Shown: piece by piece, positions 52,005-60,298 of the stretch
Numbering within the stretch: the first letter of the stretch is position 1
Layout of the letters: every line of letters starts with the position of its first letter
From: a virus
IMG/VR virus record: IMGVR_UViG_3300031977_001585
Span: 1 to 64,000 of that record
Length of the DNA: 64,000 nt
Reading direction: 5' to 3' (one strand)
Translations under genes and position numbers: made by a program
The notes under the pieces: model-generated
What the model was told of the DNA's origin: nothing
The model's input: the letters and a program-made list of their open reading frames with translations, nothing else
Database searches by the model: none

Positions 52005-52329
52005 ACCTGACAGCATGTCCTTTCTCTGTTAGTAGGGTGTTGATCATGGTCTCTCCTAGATATATCTCACCTAGGATGCGACCATACTTGCCTTCCTTGA
52101 ATGTTTTTAGTTTTATTTTGGTACCAACAGGTGCGACCTGATTCACGAACTCCTTTGCGGCAAGTCCTTTCTTTTTTTCCTCAAGGTCTCTCGTGCGAGA
52201 TTCCCAAGCATCAATACCGAAAAGACGAATGCGCTGGTTGTGGTAAATAAGACCAAACCCAAGATCAATATCAACGTCGACGGTATCACCATCAACCCAT
52301 CTACGAACTGTCGCATTGTATTCGTACAT
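51994..52329 (-). CDS. Staphylococcal-nuclease-like protein
   Basis: 111 aa. VRRWVDGDTVDVDIDLGFGL, then RIRLFGIDAWESR, AAKEFVNQ and KYGRILGEIYLG match SNase OB-fold nucleases, including the catalytic Arg in RLFGIDAWESR. No signal peptide. Could degrade host DNA or RNA. Confidence 0.88.
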   Translation of the reverse strand: MYEYNATVRRWVDGDTVDVDIDLGFGLIYHNQRIRLFGIDAWESRTRDLEEKKKGLAAKEFVNQVAPVGTKIKLKTFKEGKYGRILGEIYLGETMINTLLTEKGHAVRYEY

Positions 52330-52548
52330 TTACTCCACATCTGGAACGATCGAGTAGGCAACCTCCAAGATATCTTGGTATTCAGCAACCTGTTTTAACT
52401 CGTGTTCCAGAGCCTCCATTACGTCTGAGTGTTCACCGATACCAGCAGGATTTTGTAAGTATACCTCTACGTTTGCTTTATGCATAGAGATCTTACCTTT
52501 CATATGTGCGATAGTCGCATCAATCATTCTATTTCTCAAAGTTTTCAT
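52330..52548 (-). CDS. Small helical protein, 72 aa
   Basis: MKTLRNRMIDATIAHMKGKI..., followed by HKANVEVYLQNPAGIGEHSD and a helical tail. This pattern is familiar from cyanophage-like and pelagiphage hypothetical proteins, but has no known function. It abuts the holin gene, sharing one base. Confidence 0.72.
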   Translation of the reverse strand: MKTLRNRMIDATIAHMKGKISMHKANVEVYLQNPAGIGEHSDVMEALEHELKQVAEYQDILEVAYSIVPDVE

Positions 52549-53009
52549 TACCCTTCCCTTGCTTTCTCTATTGCACGAGAACCGAACCAGAACGATATGA
52601 TTGCCGCAAAGATTGCTTTGGTGTCATCATCCCATAGGATGTTTAATGCTTGCGTCAGTGACATACCGTCGTTGACTGCTTCTCGTAATAATGTAATTTC
52701 TATTGTGGTGAACAGTATGAAAAAGGCATACGTGATCACCGGCCTTACCGACTTCTGCAATCCGGACATAAATCCTGTGCCCTGAGAAATTGCAGTGTCG
52801 TGTGCCAAGAGTGCCTTCTGCTCTTCGTGCAGACCCATCTCTTGAAACCTTTTTATCTCATGGTCGTACCCTTTCATCTGGAGTTCTGCCATCTTCTCCA
52901 TCTTCTTGAGTTCGAACTCCATCGTTCTTTTGGACTTGTAGTGTTCTGTGATGGCTGGTACTACCGAACTACCGAATCCAAGGATCGACCCTATTAAACC
53001 ACTTAACAT
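52548..53009 (-). CDS. Holin, GTA_holin_3TM type
   Basis: 153 aa. N-terminal hydrophobic segment (about 3-19), a long charged helix (about 22-65), then two membrane helices (about 90-108 and 130-147, FAAIISFWFGSRAI). This layout matches the 3-TM holins (PF11351 type) of marine phages and gene transfer agents. It would permeabilise the inner membrane for the lysozyme encoded at 61494-61982, though the two genes are far apart. Confidence 0.75.
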   Translation of the reverse strand: MLSGLIGSILGFGSSVVPAITEHYKSKRTMEFELKKMEKMAELQMKGYDHEIKRFQEMGLHEEQKALLAHDTAISQGTGFMSGLQKSVRPVITYAFFILFTTIEITLLREAVNDGMSLTQALNILWDDDTKAIFAAIISFWFGSRAIEKAREG

Positions 53010-53010
53010 A

Positions 53011-53691
53011 TCACTTCCTCCAATATTGACCTACCCACTCTTGTGGTTCGTAGGTCTTTCTAGGGGTTACGACTGTTTCCGTCATAGACTGTTTAATGCT
53101 TGGTCGTCCGTGGAAACAGACAATAGATGCACTCCCAATGTTACTTGGGTACACTTCATACTTATATGATTTTATCTGTTGCGGAAATGCTCTCTGCAAT
53201 AAAACTCTCTGTATGGTGGGTATTGTGCTCTCCAGATATTCACCGTCTCCTCGATAGGTTTTCATTGCTTGCTCTTTACCGATCTGCCACTCGTGCCACA
53301 CCCAGACCATTGTCGAAGATTCCCAAGACATGATAGGAGACTGCAGTTTACCCTTGAGGTATTGTTGATGATCATTGGTTGCACCCAGATCTTCCACACC
53401 CGCAAACTTACCGTCATATGACAGCAACCAATCGATGTTGCCTGTGATCACAGTGTCCAAGTCAAAGTAGACAACCCGTCCATCCATTCGACCATCGAAC
53501 AGTTGGAGTTTATTCCACCATCCTTCGAGACCACCTCGAAGTGGGACAGTAGATACTCCCGGAATGATTCGGTCGCTATAGCATACGAACTTGTGAGGCA
53601 CCGTAGTGTTGCGTTCTACAGATGCTTTCAAAACATGTACGTACTCTTTGGAGAATTTGTCTCCCCATAGCACACAACAAACTGTGATCAT
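53011..53691 (-). CDS. GT-A glycosyltransferase-like protein
   Basis: 226 aa. ITVCCVLWGDKFSKEYVHVL at the N-terminus and VVYFDLDTVITGNIDWLL near 93 with the DxD metal/nucleotide-sugar motif. WWNKLQLF precedes it, as in GT8-like enzymes. Overlaps the GT25-like gene by ATGA. Probably modifies a glycan of host surface or virion. Confidence 0.75.
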   Translation of the reverse strand: MITVCCVLWGDKFSKEYVHVLKASVERNTTVPHKFVCYSDRIIPGVSTVPLRGGLEGWWNKLQLFDGRMDGRVVYFDLDTVITGNIDWLLSYDGKFAGVEDLGATNDHQQYLKGKLQSPIMSWESSTMVWVWHEWQIGKEQAMKTYRGDGEYLESTIPTIQRVLLQRAFPQQIKSYKYEVYPSNIGSASIVCFHGRPSIKQSMTETVVTPRKTYEPQEWVGQYWRK

Positions 53692-54329
53692 ATTATCTCG
53701 TAATTGCTGTCAAAACCGTGTTTTGCCAGACACCCTCTCTCGTTTTGGACTGTGGTGAAGTCGTCCTGTGCGTATGCACAGTACGGGTAGTGTTCTTGTA
53801 ACCAACCGAATCGACTTAGATGTAGATAGACATCCGGTGTGTTTGCCTCTTTCCTCGCACGTTTTGTGAGGATCTTGGCACCCATTGGTGTAACTATATA
53901 TGCGTGAGTCCCGGGAAAGTATGGTTTAGATACGAGTCCACCCCACCCAATCGTTGCTGGAGTATTGAACTTTCCGTAGGATGGTGCTCCTATGTTGCCA
54001 CAGAAGTTAGGAAGCACGGTTGGTAGAGGCGCAGTGATCACTGCGTCGTGCTCGAACACTGCAATAGGTTCGTTTAGATGCATGCATGTATTCCACAAAC
54101 TGTAGTGGGATAGGAAGCATGCGATTTGATTCTCTAGTCGTGAGTAGGTGTCATTGAAGTGCTCTGTGCTGATACCTGATCTCTCACATATTTTGAAAAC
54201 GTCATTCTTAGGTGTGATTGCCGCAAACTTTTCGACAGATACTCCATGAAGTTTCCCTGACTTGATACATCGATCGGCTGCCTGTTGTGACTTTGCATGC
54301 CCACCGATAGCAATTACAACTGCTCTCAT
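53688..54329 (-). CDS. GT25-like glycosyltransferase
   Basis: 213 aa from ATG at 54329, with GAAGGAAAC upstream (a TTG six codons earlier overlaps the terminator U-run and is unlikely). ENQIACFLSHYSLWNTCMHL, then PIAVFEHDAVI, is the GT25 (LPS-type) core, with EHD in place of the usual EDD. The later GTHAYIVTPMGAKIL also fits GT25. Confidence 0.78.
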   Translation of the reverse strand: MRAVVIAIGGHAKSQQAADRCIKSGKLHGVSVEKFAAITPKNDVFKICERSGISTEHFNDTYSRLENQIACFLSHYSLWNTCMHLNEPIAVFEHDAVITAPLPTVLPNFCGNIGAPSYGKFNTPATIGWGGLVSKPYFPGTHAYIVTPMGAKILTKRARKEANTPDVYLHLSRFGWLQEHYPYCAYAQDDFTTVQNERGCLAKHGFDSNYEII

Positions 54330-54342
54330 ATAGTTTCCTTCA

Positions 54343-54376
54343 GACAAAAAAAAGACGGGACATGCCCGTCTTTCTA
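54343..54376 (-). terminator. Rho-independent terminator
   Basis: Nine-pair stem AAAGACGGG/CCCGTCTTT with 5-nt loop, then eight T on the minus strand. Ends the transcript of the sulfotransferase-like gene. Confidence 0.88.
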
Positions 54377-54391
54377 TTTAGAGTATGCGCA

Positions 54392-55087
54392 TTATAGTGA
54401 TGTTACGAATTCGTCAATCTCTTCTGCTTGTGCTGGAGATAGGAACTCTTTCCAGATTCCTACTTTTTCGACAAGACCTGAATCAGACCATTCACGTAGT
54501 GAACGGACTTCTGACTTCTCTACAGCAACGTCGATACAACCTAGATCAATGCTCTCTTTTTTCTGACCAAAACTTTCCAACTCCGGATTGTCTTGTTGAG
54601 GTAGTACACTGAATACGAAATCCATTAGTACACGTTGAGGTTCAGCAACCAACTCTTCGTATGATATCTCTTTCTCGAATACGACATCTGAGACTGCCGA
54701 TTCGAATTCTGCTACCATACTTAAACCTAGACTTGAATCACGGAAACCTTCCCATGACATTTCTGGTTCGAATGTTTGCCATACCTGAACTAGGGCATCT
54801 TTCCAATCACGACGGATTAGATAACGACGGTCAGTTGTGCACTGTAGAAGTGCCTCTTTGCTGATACCGTCTCTTGCTGGAGTATAATCTAATGAAGTAG
54901 TCACTACAGGTTTTAGGTTAACGTGATGTGCTTCTACAGCAACTTCCAAATTTGTACTACCTGGAGGAACTGCTTTTTCAGCACGAACCCACATGCCGTA
55001 CATGTTCTGTAGAAAGTCTGCACCACAACCTGCACCACCTACTAGTACTTGATCCGACAGATCACGCATAGATATTGCTTCAGACAT
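54392..55087 (-). CDS. Sulfotransferase-like protein with degenerate P-loop
   Basis: 231 aa. The N-terminal QVLVGGAGCGADFLQNMYGM resembles the PAPS-binding P-loop of sulfotransferases (usual form PKSGTTFL), but lacks its Lys/Ser/Thr. The C-terminus (VEKVGIWKEFLSPAQAEEID) matches the conserved GxxGxWK...F terminal loop. Thus it may be a diverged or inactive relative. It is a single-gene unit with its own late promoter, leader hairpin and terminator. Confidence 0.62.
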   Translation of the reverse strand: MSEAISMRDLSDQVLVGGAGCGADFLQNMYGMWVRAEKAVPPGSTNLEVAVEAHHVNLKPVVTTSLDYTPARDGISKEALLQCTTDRRYLIRRDWKDALVQVWQTFEPEMSWEGFRDSSLGLSMVAEFESAVSDVVFEKEISYEELVAEPQRVLMDFVFSVLPQQDNPELESFGQKKESIDLGCIDVAVEKSEVRSLREWSDSGLVEKVGIWKEFLSPAQAEEIDEFVTSL

Positions 55088-55118
55088 ATTTCTTTCCTTG
55101 TTTGAACGTTCTAAGAAT

Positions 55119-55161
55119 ACTGTGATGTGTCCATACTCTGGCCAGTGGTCACCATCACAGT
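55119..55161 (-). promoter_or_regulatory. 5'-terminal mRNA hairpin
   Basis: ACTGTGATG pairs with CATCACAGT (9 bp, 25-nt loop). The predicted late start (55161) is the first base of the stem, so the hairpin would be at the very 5' end of the mRNA. It may protect the mRNA or control translation. Confidence 0.6.
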
Positions 55162-55166
55162 TTAAT

Positions 55167-55174
55167 TATTTATA
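55167..55174 (-). promoter_or_regulatory. T4-type late promoter
   Basis: Exact TATAAATA, directly after the T-run of the upstream terminator. Start near 55161, with a 74-nt leader to the ATG at 55087. Confidence 0.82.
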
Positions 55175-55200
55175 AAAAAACCGGACCCGAAGTCCGGTTC
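55172..55200 (-). terminator. Rho-independent terminator fused to late promoter
   Basis: Stem AACCGGAC/GTCCGGTT with a TTCGG loop on the minus strand, then seven T and TATAAATA. It ends the gene at 55208-55414. Confidence 0.88.
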
Positions 55201-55207
55201 TTGTGGA

Positions 55208-55414
55208 TTATTTTTGCTCTTCTTTCCAAATAGTCCATAATCCGTATAGAACACCAGCATATGCTACCAGTGAGATCAAGGATTCAAAGAGAATGTAACT
55301 ACCACAGACTGCGACGATTACTGTCCCGTCCCACGTGGTTCGTTCACCGATTCGTTCGTTGACCCATTCCTTTGCTTTTGCTACCCATACAGCTGCTTGT
55401 GTAAATCCCCACAT
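55208..55414 (-). CDS. Small membrane protein, 68 aa
   Basis: An amphipathic N-terminal helix (about 1-24), then a long hydrophobic region (about 30-60, VIVAVCGSYILFESLISLVA, YAGVLYGLW). Starts next to the radical SAM gene stop. Could be an accessory holin or membrane anchor; function unknown. Confidence 0.66.
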   Translation of the reverse strand: MWGFTQAAVWVAKAKEWVNERIGERTTWDGTVIVAVCGSYILFESLISLVAYAGVLYGLWTIWKEEQK

Positions 55415-56406
55415 TATTTGTTATCCCTATAGTCGTTGAGTGTGAAGTTTGTGCCGTGCATCTTCATAAGATCACGTTCGTGGTTGGTGTAGACTAAGAC
55501 TTCCGGATCATCAACTAGGAAGTCACATTCTTTGCAGAAACCAGGATAGTCTCCTGTCTTGTGCTGTTGCCTCAGTTTTTCATATTCTTCACCGAAGAAA
55601 ATATCTTCGATAGTATCGTCTTGACAGTGCCCCAGAACGGCCTCTTCGTCCCGTCCCAGTACCTGACAACATGGATGTACAGCCCCATGTTTACCGTCAA
55701 GACCGCCAGCACGTATAACCACATCGGGACTAAATGGTCTACCACAACTTTTTACCTTTCCTGTTCTTGCATTATCACCAATTTCGTATGCTCCTGACCA
55801 GTTGTGCATCTTCCAGATCTCTGTCTTGACACCCAACTCTTCGACCAGTGCTTTGTATTTGGTTAGTTCTTCATCAATCTTATCGTTGTCTGTGATAAGG
55901 TGATAGGTTGACACTACGCAATCTGCGCCTGTTTCGTTTACATAGGAAACCATTTCCTGAATGTTGCGTTTGATTTGTGCGTAGTGCCCACCTACAGCGT
56001 TGTACATCCATTTGGTGTAGTCTTGTTCGTCTGACCCAATGAATGAAAACCGATAGAAGTCCAGACCTGCGTCGACACAGTCTCGCATGTACTGACCTTC
56101 CATTTTAAATCCGTTCGAGAAGATGAAGCACTTTGCCCCATACTTCTTCACTACCTTTATATATTCAGGTAGGTTCTTTGCCATTGTTGCCTCACCAGAA
56201 CCATCAAGGTTCACGACACGGAGTCCATGCTTCGCACAGTCTGCAACGTATCCCTCGAACTCATCGAGTTTCATGATGCGACGGAACCCTTTGTGACGAC
56301 CACCTTCACGCAGATCTTGTGGGCACATGCTGCAGGAATAGTTACACCCTCCAGCAACCTCGATAACCGCACGATCGATCGTGAATGTTTCTCTAGTCAT
56401 TTCCAT
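55414..56406 (-). CDS. Radical SAM/SPASM enzyme
   Basis: 330 aa. CNYSCSMCPQDL (about 17-28) holds the CxxxCxxC ligands for the [4Fe-4S]-SAM cluster, followed by VVNLDGSGEATMAKN, the 'GGEP'-like region. The C-terminal part has CGRPFSPDVVI, HPCCQVLG and FCKECDFL, typical SPASM Cys clusters. Such enzymes modify peptides or sugars; phage copies are common near glycan genes. The substrate is unknown. Confidence 0.85.
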   Translation of the reverse strand: MEMTRETFTIDRAVIEVAGGCNYSCSMCPQDLREGGRHKGFRRIMKLDEFEGYVADCAKHGLRVVNLDGSGEATMAKNLPEYIKVVKKYGAKCFIFSNGFKMEGQYMRDCVDAGLDFYRFSFIGSDEQDYTKWMYNAVGGHYAQIKRNIQEMVSYVNETGADCVVSTYHLITDNDKIDEELTKYKALVEELGVKTEIWKMHNWSGAYEIGDNARTGKVKSCGRPFSPDVVIRAGGLDGKHGAVHPCCQVLGRDEEAVLGHCQDDTIEDIFFGEEYEKLRQQHKTGDYPGFCKECDFLVDDPEVLVYTNHERDLMKMHGTNFTLNDYRDNK

Positions 56407-57274
56407 AGTATTTACTCAATCTTGTTTCGTAATCAACTGCTCTTTTTTTAGTTTCACCTAAGAGAGTTCCCATGTTATTTATCCACCACCAAGGACTGTG
56501 CATCTCATGAGGTTCTAACTGCGGATGCATTCTAAGTGCATTTGGTGTGTGATATTTAGTGACACCTTCACCTGACGTTACTGCCAAAGGTCTAGCAAAG
56601 TTCTTTGCGACGTAGTGCCAGATGCCATCATAGCACAGTACCAGTCTCGATGTAGAGATCAGATACATTGCCTCGGATGCTGGTGTACGATATGATACTT
56701 CATATACCTCAAACCCCAGTCCTTTCAGATGGGCAATTGCTCGTTCCCAGTCATCGTTTGTGAATAAACGTTTCCACGTCCTTGGAGTCTCTGCGTTCCA
56801 TGTAGGTCTCCAAATGGTGATCCGATTATCCACGTAATCTCGAAATGCATCTTTTCGAAAGATCCAATCGTTGTCTGGGGCACGGCCACCTTGTTCATCG
56901 GTATACACACCAGACTCGAAGTAGAATCGTGCTTTTGCTCTATGAATAGATGCAATCCTACTCGTACCATTCTTCTCCTTAACCACATCATCAAAAAACT
57001 TCCAGTCTCGATATCTGCCTTGCGCATTATAGATGTGGTGGACTTCTACACGATCCTTGTCGTGGTAAAAGTTATGGATGTAGTCACACCTCTCGATGAT
57101 TGTCTCGGGATCTTCAAAGTGGTGTAAATATTCAGGACCATGCTCCCAATGGAACTCTAGGTTGATTTTCCTGACATTATAGTCTGCGGCATATTTGTGG
57201 CACGAGTTAAGTGCCCACATAAAATCACCTACACCCGGTGTACCTCTCCAGGTTACGAGTTCCGACGGTTTCAT
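56393..57274 (-). CDS. GT-B-like glycosyltransferase candidate
   Basis: 293 aa. WRGTPGVGDFMWALNSCHKY at the N-terminus (GDF/GDxxWA loop) and the later MYLISTSRLVLCYDGIWHYV suggest a heptosyltransferase/GT9-like two-domain fold. It starts within TAATG and overlaps the radical SAM gene by 14 nt. Substrate unknown; sugar transfer inferred from context. Confidence 0.62.
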   Translation of the reverse strand: MKPSELVTWRGTPGVGDFMWALNSCHKYAADYNVRKINLEFHWEHGPEYLHHFEDPETIIERCDYIHNFYHDKDRVEVHHIYNAQGRYRDWKFFDDVVKEKNGTSRIASIHRAKARFYFESGVYTDEQGGRAPDNDWIFRKDAFRDYVDNRITIWRPTWNAETPRTWKRLFTNDDWERAIAHLKGLGFEVYEVSYRTPASEAMYLISTSRLVLCYDGIWHYVAKNFARPLAVTSGEGVTKYHTPNALRMHPQLEPHEMHSPWWWINNMGTLLGETKKRAVDYETRLSKYYGND

Positions 57275-57618
57275 TAGTTAGTCTTAATACTCTTTACTTT
57301 ACGTGCTGATCCAGTAGAAGTATATAGACCAAACCATGCGGCACCTGCACCGACCACGACAGAGATAAGACCTGCCTGTGATGGGTTCGGTTCCGGTATA
57401 GTCATGAACCACTTAGTGGTCTCAATTAGTAGATACAGATATGTACCGATGAATGCACGAGGGAAGATGCGGTAGGCATCGATCACATCTGCGAATTGCA
57501 TTAGGGTTTCGAACTTATTAGCAACGGCAGTCTTCTGAGTTGTATCTAACTCAATCTCAACTTGTAGTTTCTTCTTCTCTATTGTTGGTACTGCTGTCTC
57601 TGTTGTTTCTTCAGACAT
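57274..57618 (-). CDS. Two-helix membrane protein, 114 aa
   Basis: A charged N-terminal region (1-45) is followed by two membrane helices (about 54-72, FIGTYLYLLIETTKWFM, and 83-102, GLISVVVGAGAAWFGLYT) and a short basic tail. Looks like a class II holin or small virion membrane protein, but the 3-TM holin at 52548 is the better holin candidate. Confidence 0.66.
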   Translation of the reverse strand: MSEETTETAVPTIEKKKLQVEIELDTTQKTAVANKFETLMQFADVIDAYRIFPRAFIGTYLYLLIETTKWFMTIPEPNPSQAGLISVVVGAGAAWFGLYTSTGSARKVKSIKTN

Positions 57619-57888
57619 TTAACTAAACCTCTTTTGTATCCATTTGAATATGGCATATATGGACAGTCCGTAGAATGCGAGCACGCTCATCGGTAAACCA
57701 ATGTAAATCAACTCCCATGGGTGAAGGAATAACAATTCCCACGAAAGATCTACGATTGCCTGTACATCACTTGTCCTAGAAACATCTGAAGTCATGTCCA
57801 TGGCAAGATCGTATTCTTCTACAATCCCATTCCATGTGTCGATGTCTAGACAGACCTGATCGTCTGGGCAGATAAAGCCCTCTTCCAT
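57619..57888 (-). CDS. Small membrane protein, 89 aa
   Basis: ATG at 57888 overlaps the upstream stop (TGATG). Acidic N-terminal half and one C-terminal membrane helix (about 63-84, IYIGLPMSVLAFYGLSIYAI). Two Cys near 7-13. Function unknown. Confidence 0.66.
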   Translation of the reverse strand: MEEGFICPDDQVCLDIDTWNGIVEEYDLAMDMTSDVSRTSDVQAIVDLSWELLFLHPWELIYIGLPMSVLAFYGLSIYAIFKWIQKRFS

Positions 57889-58049
57889 CACTTCACCTTA
57901 AAATCTTGAGGGTCACCGTTGACTAGTTCTTTTGCTTTGTCTTCCCAGATGAATGGGAATAGTCCGTGCACGAATGAGACGAATGCAATCGTCCATGCTC
58001 TGTATAGGTGCTCGAAATAGTTGAGACCCACGTCCTTTAGATGACTCAT
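57888..58049 (-). CDS. DUF6356-like small protein, 53 aa
   Basis: MSHLKDVGLNYFEHLYRAWT, then IAFVSFVHGLFPFIWED. The NYFEHLxRAW...SFxHGLFPF pattern matches the short DUF6356 family found in bacteria and phages. Probably membrane associated. Function unknown. Confidence 0.66.
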   Translation of the reverse strand: MSHLKDVGLNYFEHLYRAWTIAFVSFVHGLFPFIWEDKAKELVNGDPQDFKVK

Positions 58050-58067
58050 ATATTGCCTTATTATTAT

Positions 58068-58096
58068 TTTAAAAATGGGGGTCCGAAGACCCCCGA
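58068..58096 (-). terminator. Rho-independent terminator
   Basis: Stem GGGGGTC/GACCCCC with a UUCG loop, then ATTTTTAAAA on the minus strand. Ends the carbamoyltransferase gene. Confidence 0.82.
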
Positions 58097-58116
58097 TCGA
58101 AGTTGCGTTAGGGTTC

Positions 58117-59637
58117 CTAGAAAACCTTCACATCATACTTCTGTTCCCACATCTCGGCGTCCAGTTCGTCATTAACCATAGGACGACCGCGAATGTTGAG
58201 ACTTGTGTTAAGTAACATAGGCACTCCGGTTCGATCGAAATACTCCTCGATCACTTTTCGGAATACCGATTGACAATCCTTCCTTACAATCTGAACACGA
58301 GCAGATCCATCAACGTGTGTTACTGGTGCATAATCATGCTTTGCCCAAGACGTGAACTGCATGTACTCGTTCATTGGACCATCAAAATATTTGTGCGCAA
58401 ACTCCTCTAGGATAGCAGGAGCAAACGGACGATACTTCTGTCGTCTCTTAATTGTGTTGACCGTATCCTGTACGTCGTATCTCACATCGGCAATAAGAGA
58501 CCGATTGCCAAGTGCTCTAGGACCGAACTCAGCCCTTCCATTAGCAATACCACAATAACGATATTCGAGCAGATGATCAACGACAGCACTGGGATCAATA
58601 GGATTGGTAATATCATATCCCGCATATGGACTCCAAATAAGTTTATCCTTACCTGTTGCTTTTGCCCATGAACGTGCGGCAGTACCTAGACCTGAACCAG
58701 CATCCGTCGGTGATACTGCAATGTGCACTTCGTCGAACAACTCAAACAGACGTGAGTTGATTACGACGTTCTGTGCGCACCCCCCAGAGTAACACAACTT
58801 GCTACCATATTTAGCAGCTTCACGCATTATACCCATGATTGCATAGTCTGCGAAGTCTTGGACGGCACGTGCCGCAACCTTGTCTTCTACTGAGAGGATC
58901 TTTTCTTTGAATGATGATCTCCACTTCTGACGTGCTTTCTCTCGTGGAGATGTTTCGAAATCACCTACTGCGATACCTTTCTCGATTTCTGGTGCAATGT
59001 CTTCAAGGTTATCGTACCAGTTGATCAACCATTGAGTGATGCCCCAAGATTCTTCGTCGGTCTCGTGGTATGCAGATAGACCCATGACCACGTACTCATC
59101 CTCAAGTGGACGCAGTCCCATAATCTTAGTTGCGGTTGTATAGACTAGACCGACAGACTTCGGGTAGTGCCACTCTTTGATCAAATTGAAATTGTGATCC
59201 ATGATGGTCGCAGTCTGCAACTCACCGACACCGTCAATCGATACTAGGACAGTATCCTCAGATGAGTCCCAAGGACGGGTGTAGAATGCGGAAGCACAGT
59301 GCGACTCGTGGTGTAAGTGATTGACATCAAAGTGTTGTGCGTTAGGAATGATGAGACGGTTGAAGGTCTCTTCTGCGGTGTCCGGACGATCCTTTAAATG
59401 ATCTGTAGATCCCGTGACACCGATGCCTCCACGCATATCAAACTTGAGGGTTTGGTCTTCGTAGAAAGAAACATGGTCGTCTTCATCAACCATGTCCCAG
59501 AGAACTTCCGGAAGGTGAGGATCGTTTTTCTTTTTGGAGTAACGTTCCCCGTGGGTTGCGAACTCGACTACACCATCTTCGTTGATGATTGCGAATCCTG
59601 CGTCATGATAATATTCACTGTATCCTACGTATTTCAT
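58117..59637 (-). CDS. Carbamoyltransferase (NodU/CmcH/TobZ family)
   Basis: 506 aa. YSEYYHDAGFAIINEDGVV at the N-terminus, the HLHHESHCASAFY metal/active-site motif (about 108-120), YSGGCAQNVVINSRLFE and NGRAEFGPRALGNRSLI are family hallmarks. The enzyme moves a carbamoyl group from carbamoyl phosphate via carbamoyl-AMP to a hydroxyl, usually on a sugar. Phage copies may decorate nucleotides or surface glycans. Flanked by its own late promoter and terminator. Confidence 0.92.
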   Translation of the reverse strand: MKYVGYSEYYHDAGFAIINEDGVVEFATHGERYSKKKNDPHLPEVLWDMVDEDDHVSFYEDQTLKFDMRGGIGVTGSTDHLKDRPDTAEETFNRLIIPNAQHFDVNHLHHESHCASAFYTRPWDSSEDTVLVSIDGVGELQTATIMDHNFNLIKEWHYPKSVGLVYTTATKIMGLRPLEDEYVVMGLSAYHETDEESWGITQWLINWYDNLEDIAPEIEKGIAVGDFETSPREKARQKWRSSFKEKILSVEDKVAARAVQDFADYAIMGIMREAAKYGSKLCYSGGCAQNVVINSRLFELFDEVHIAVSPTDAGSGLGTAARSWAKATGKDKLIWSPYAGYDITNPIDPSAVVDHLLEYRYCGIANGRAEFGPRALGNRSLIADVRYDVQDTVNTIKRRQKYRPFAPAILEEFAHKYFDGPMNEYMQFTSWAKHDYAPVTHVDGSARVQIVRKDCQSVFRKVIEEYFDRTGVPMLLNTSLNIRGRPMVNDELDAEMWEQKYDVKVF

Positions 59638-59664
59638 GCTTCATCCATACTGAGGTTAAACTTG

Positions 59665-59672
59665 TATTTATA
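59665..59672 (-). promoter_or_regulatory. T4-type late promoter
   Basis: Exact TATAAATA immediately after the U-tract of the upstream terminator. Start near 59659, 22 nt before the carbamoyltransferase ATG. Confidence 0.82.
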
Positions 59673-59703
59673 TAAAAAAAAGGGGGGTCACGAAGACCCC
59701 CCG
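59672..59703 (-). terminator. Rho-independent terminator fused to late promoter
   Basis: Stem GGGGGGTC/GACCCCCC with 5-nt loop, then eight T and ATAAATA on the minus strand. Ends the HAD gene and abuts the next late promoter. Confidence 0.88.
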
Positions 59704-59725
59704 ACATGCTACCTTGAGCGGGAAC

Positions 59726-60298
59726 TTACTGTCCTAAGACGTAGTCGTATATATCTTTCCAGTTACGCATCAACGGGAACTCACTGTTCTGATTGTAACC
59801 GTGTGACATTACTACAGACTCAAGACCTACCTTCGCACCTGCGACGGCATTCTCTACCTTGTCTTCTACCCACAGACACCCTGTGTCTCGATAGAACTCC
59901 AACTCTTCGTCCTTGTCCGCACCTGTGTCGAGATACACATACTTCTCGAAGACGGTAGGACCGAACAACTCTTGGAGATTCTTGGTACGCAGATGTTGCG
60001 CATATTCGTCGTTACTCAAAGAGGTGATTGCGTGAAACACGTAACCGTGTTCTTCGTGCAACTTTCGAACGTACTTGATTGCGTCACGGAGTGGTGGGAT
60101 CTTTCGAACCGTCGCACTCTCGTTGAACATACGACAGAGTCGTCGTTTCTCGTTGCGTTCCAAACCGTACATGACACCTACGTCGTATACGTCTGGGTTC
60201 TTAATCGTATAGTTGTGGCGTTTCATCCACTGTTGAAATGCGTACATCCAGTCTAACAAGACACCATCACAATCAACGAGTATTACTTTATCCCTCAC
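59726..60298 (-). CDS. HAD-type 5'(3')-deoxyribonucleotidase-like protein
   Basis: 190 aa, GTG start overlapping the upstream stop. VILVDCDGVLLDW (DxDGV, the nucleophile and acid/base Asp) and a later TSLS and WVEDK fit the HAD loops. Resembles phage nucleotidases that trim nucleotide pools. Lys in loop III is not obvious by eye. Confidence 0.78.
   Translation of the reverse strand: MRDKVILVDCDGVLLDWMYAFQQWMKRHNYTIKNPDVYDVGVMYGLERNEKRRLCRMFNESATVRKIPPLRDAIKYVRKLHEEHGYVFHAITSLSNDEYAQHLRTKNLQELFGPTVFEKYVYLDTGADKDEELEFYRDTGCLWVEDKVENAVAGAKVGLESVVMSHGYNQNSEFPLMRNWKDIYDYVLGQ

Noticed and set aside
54375-54382. TCTAAATA on the minus strand as a late promoter for the GT25-like gene
   Set aside because: One mismatch, and its transcript would have to read straight through the strong terminator at 54343-54376.
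57274-57618. Main holin
   Set aside because: Two membrane helices are compatible, but the protein at 52548-53009 fits the 3-TM holin layout better; the call was left as membrane protein.
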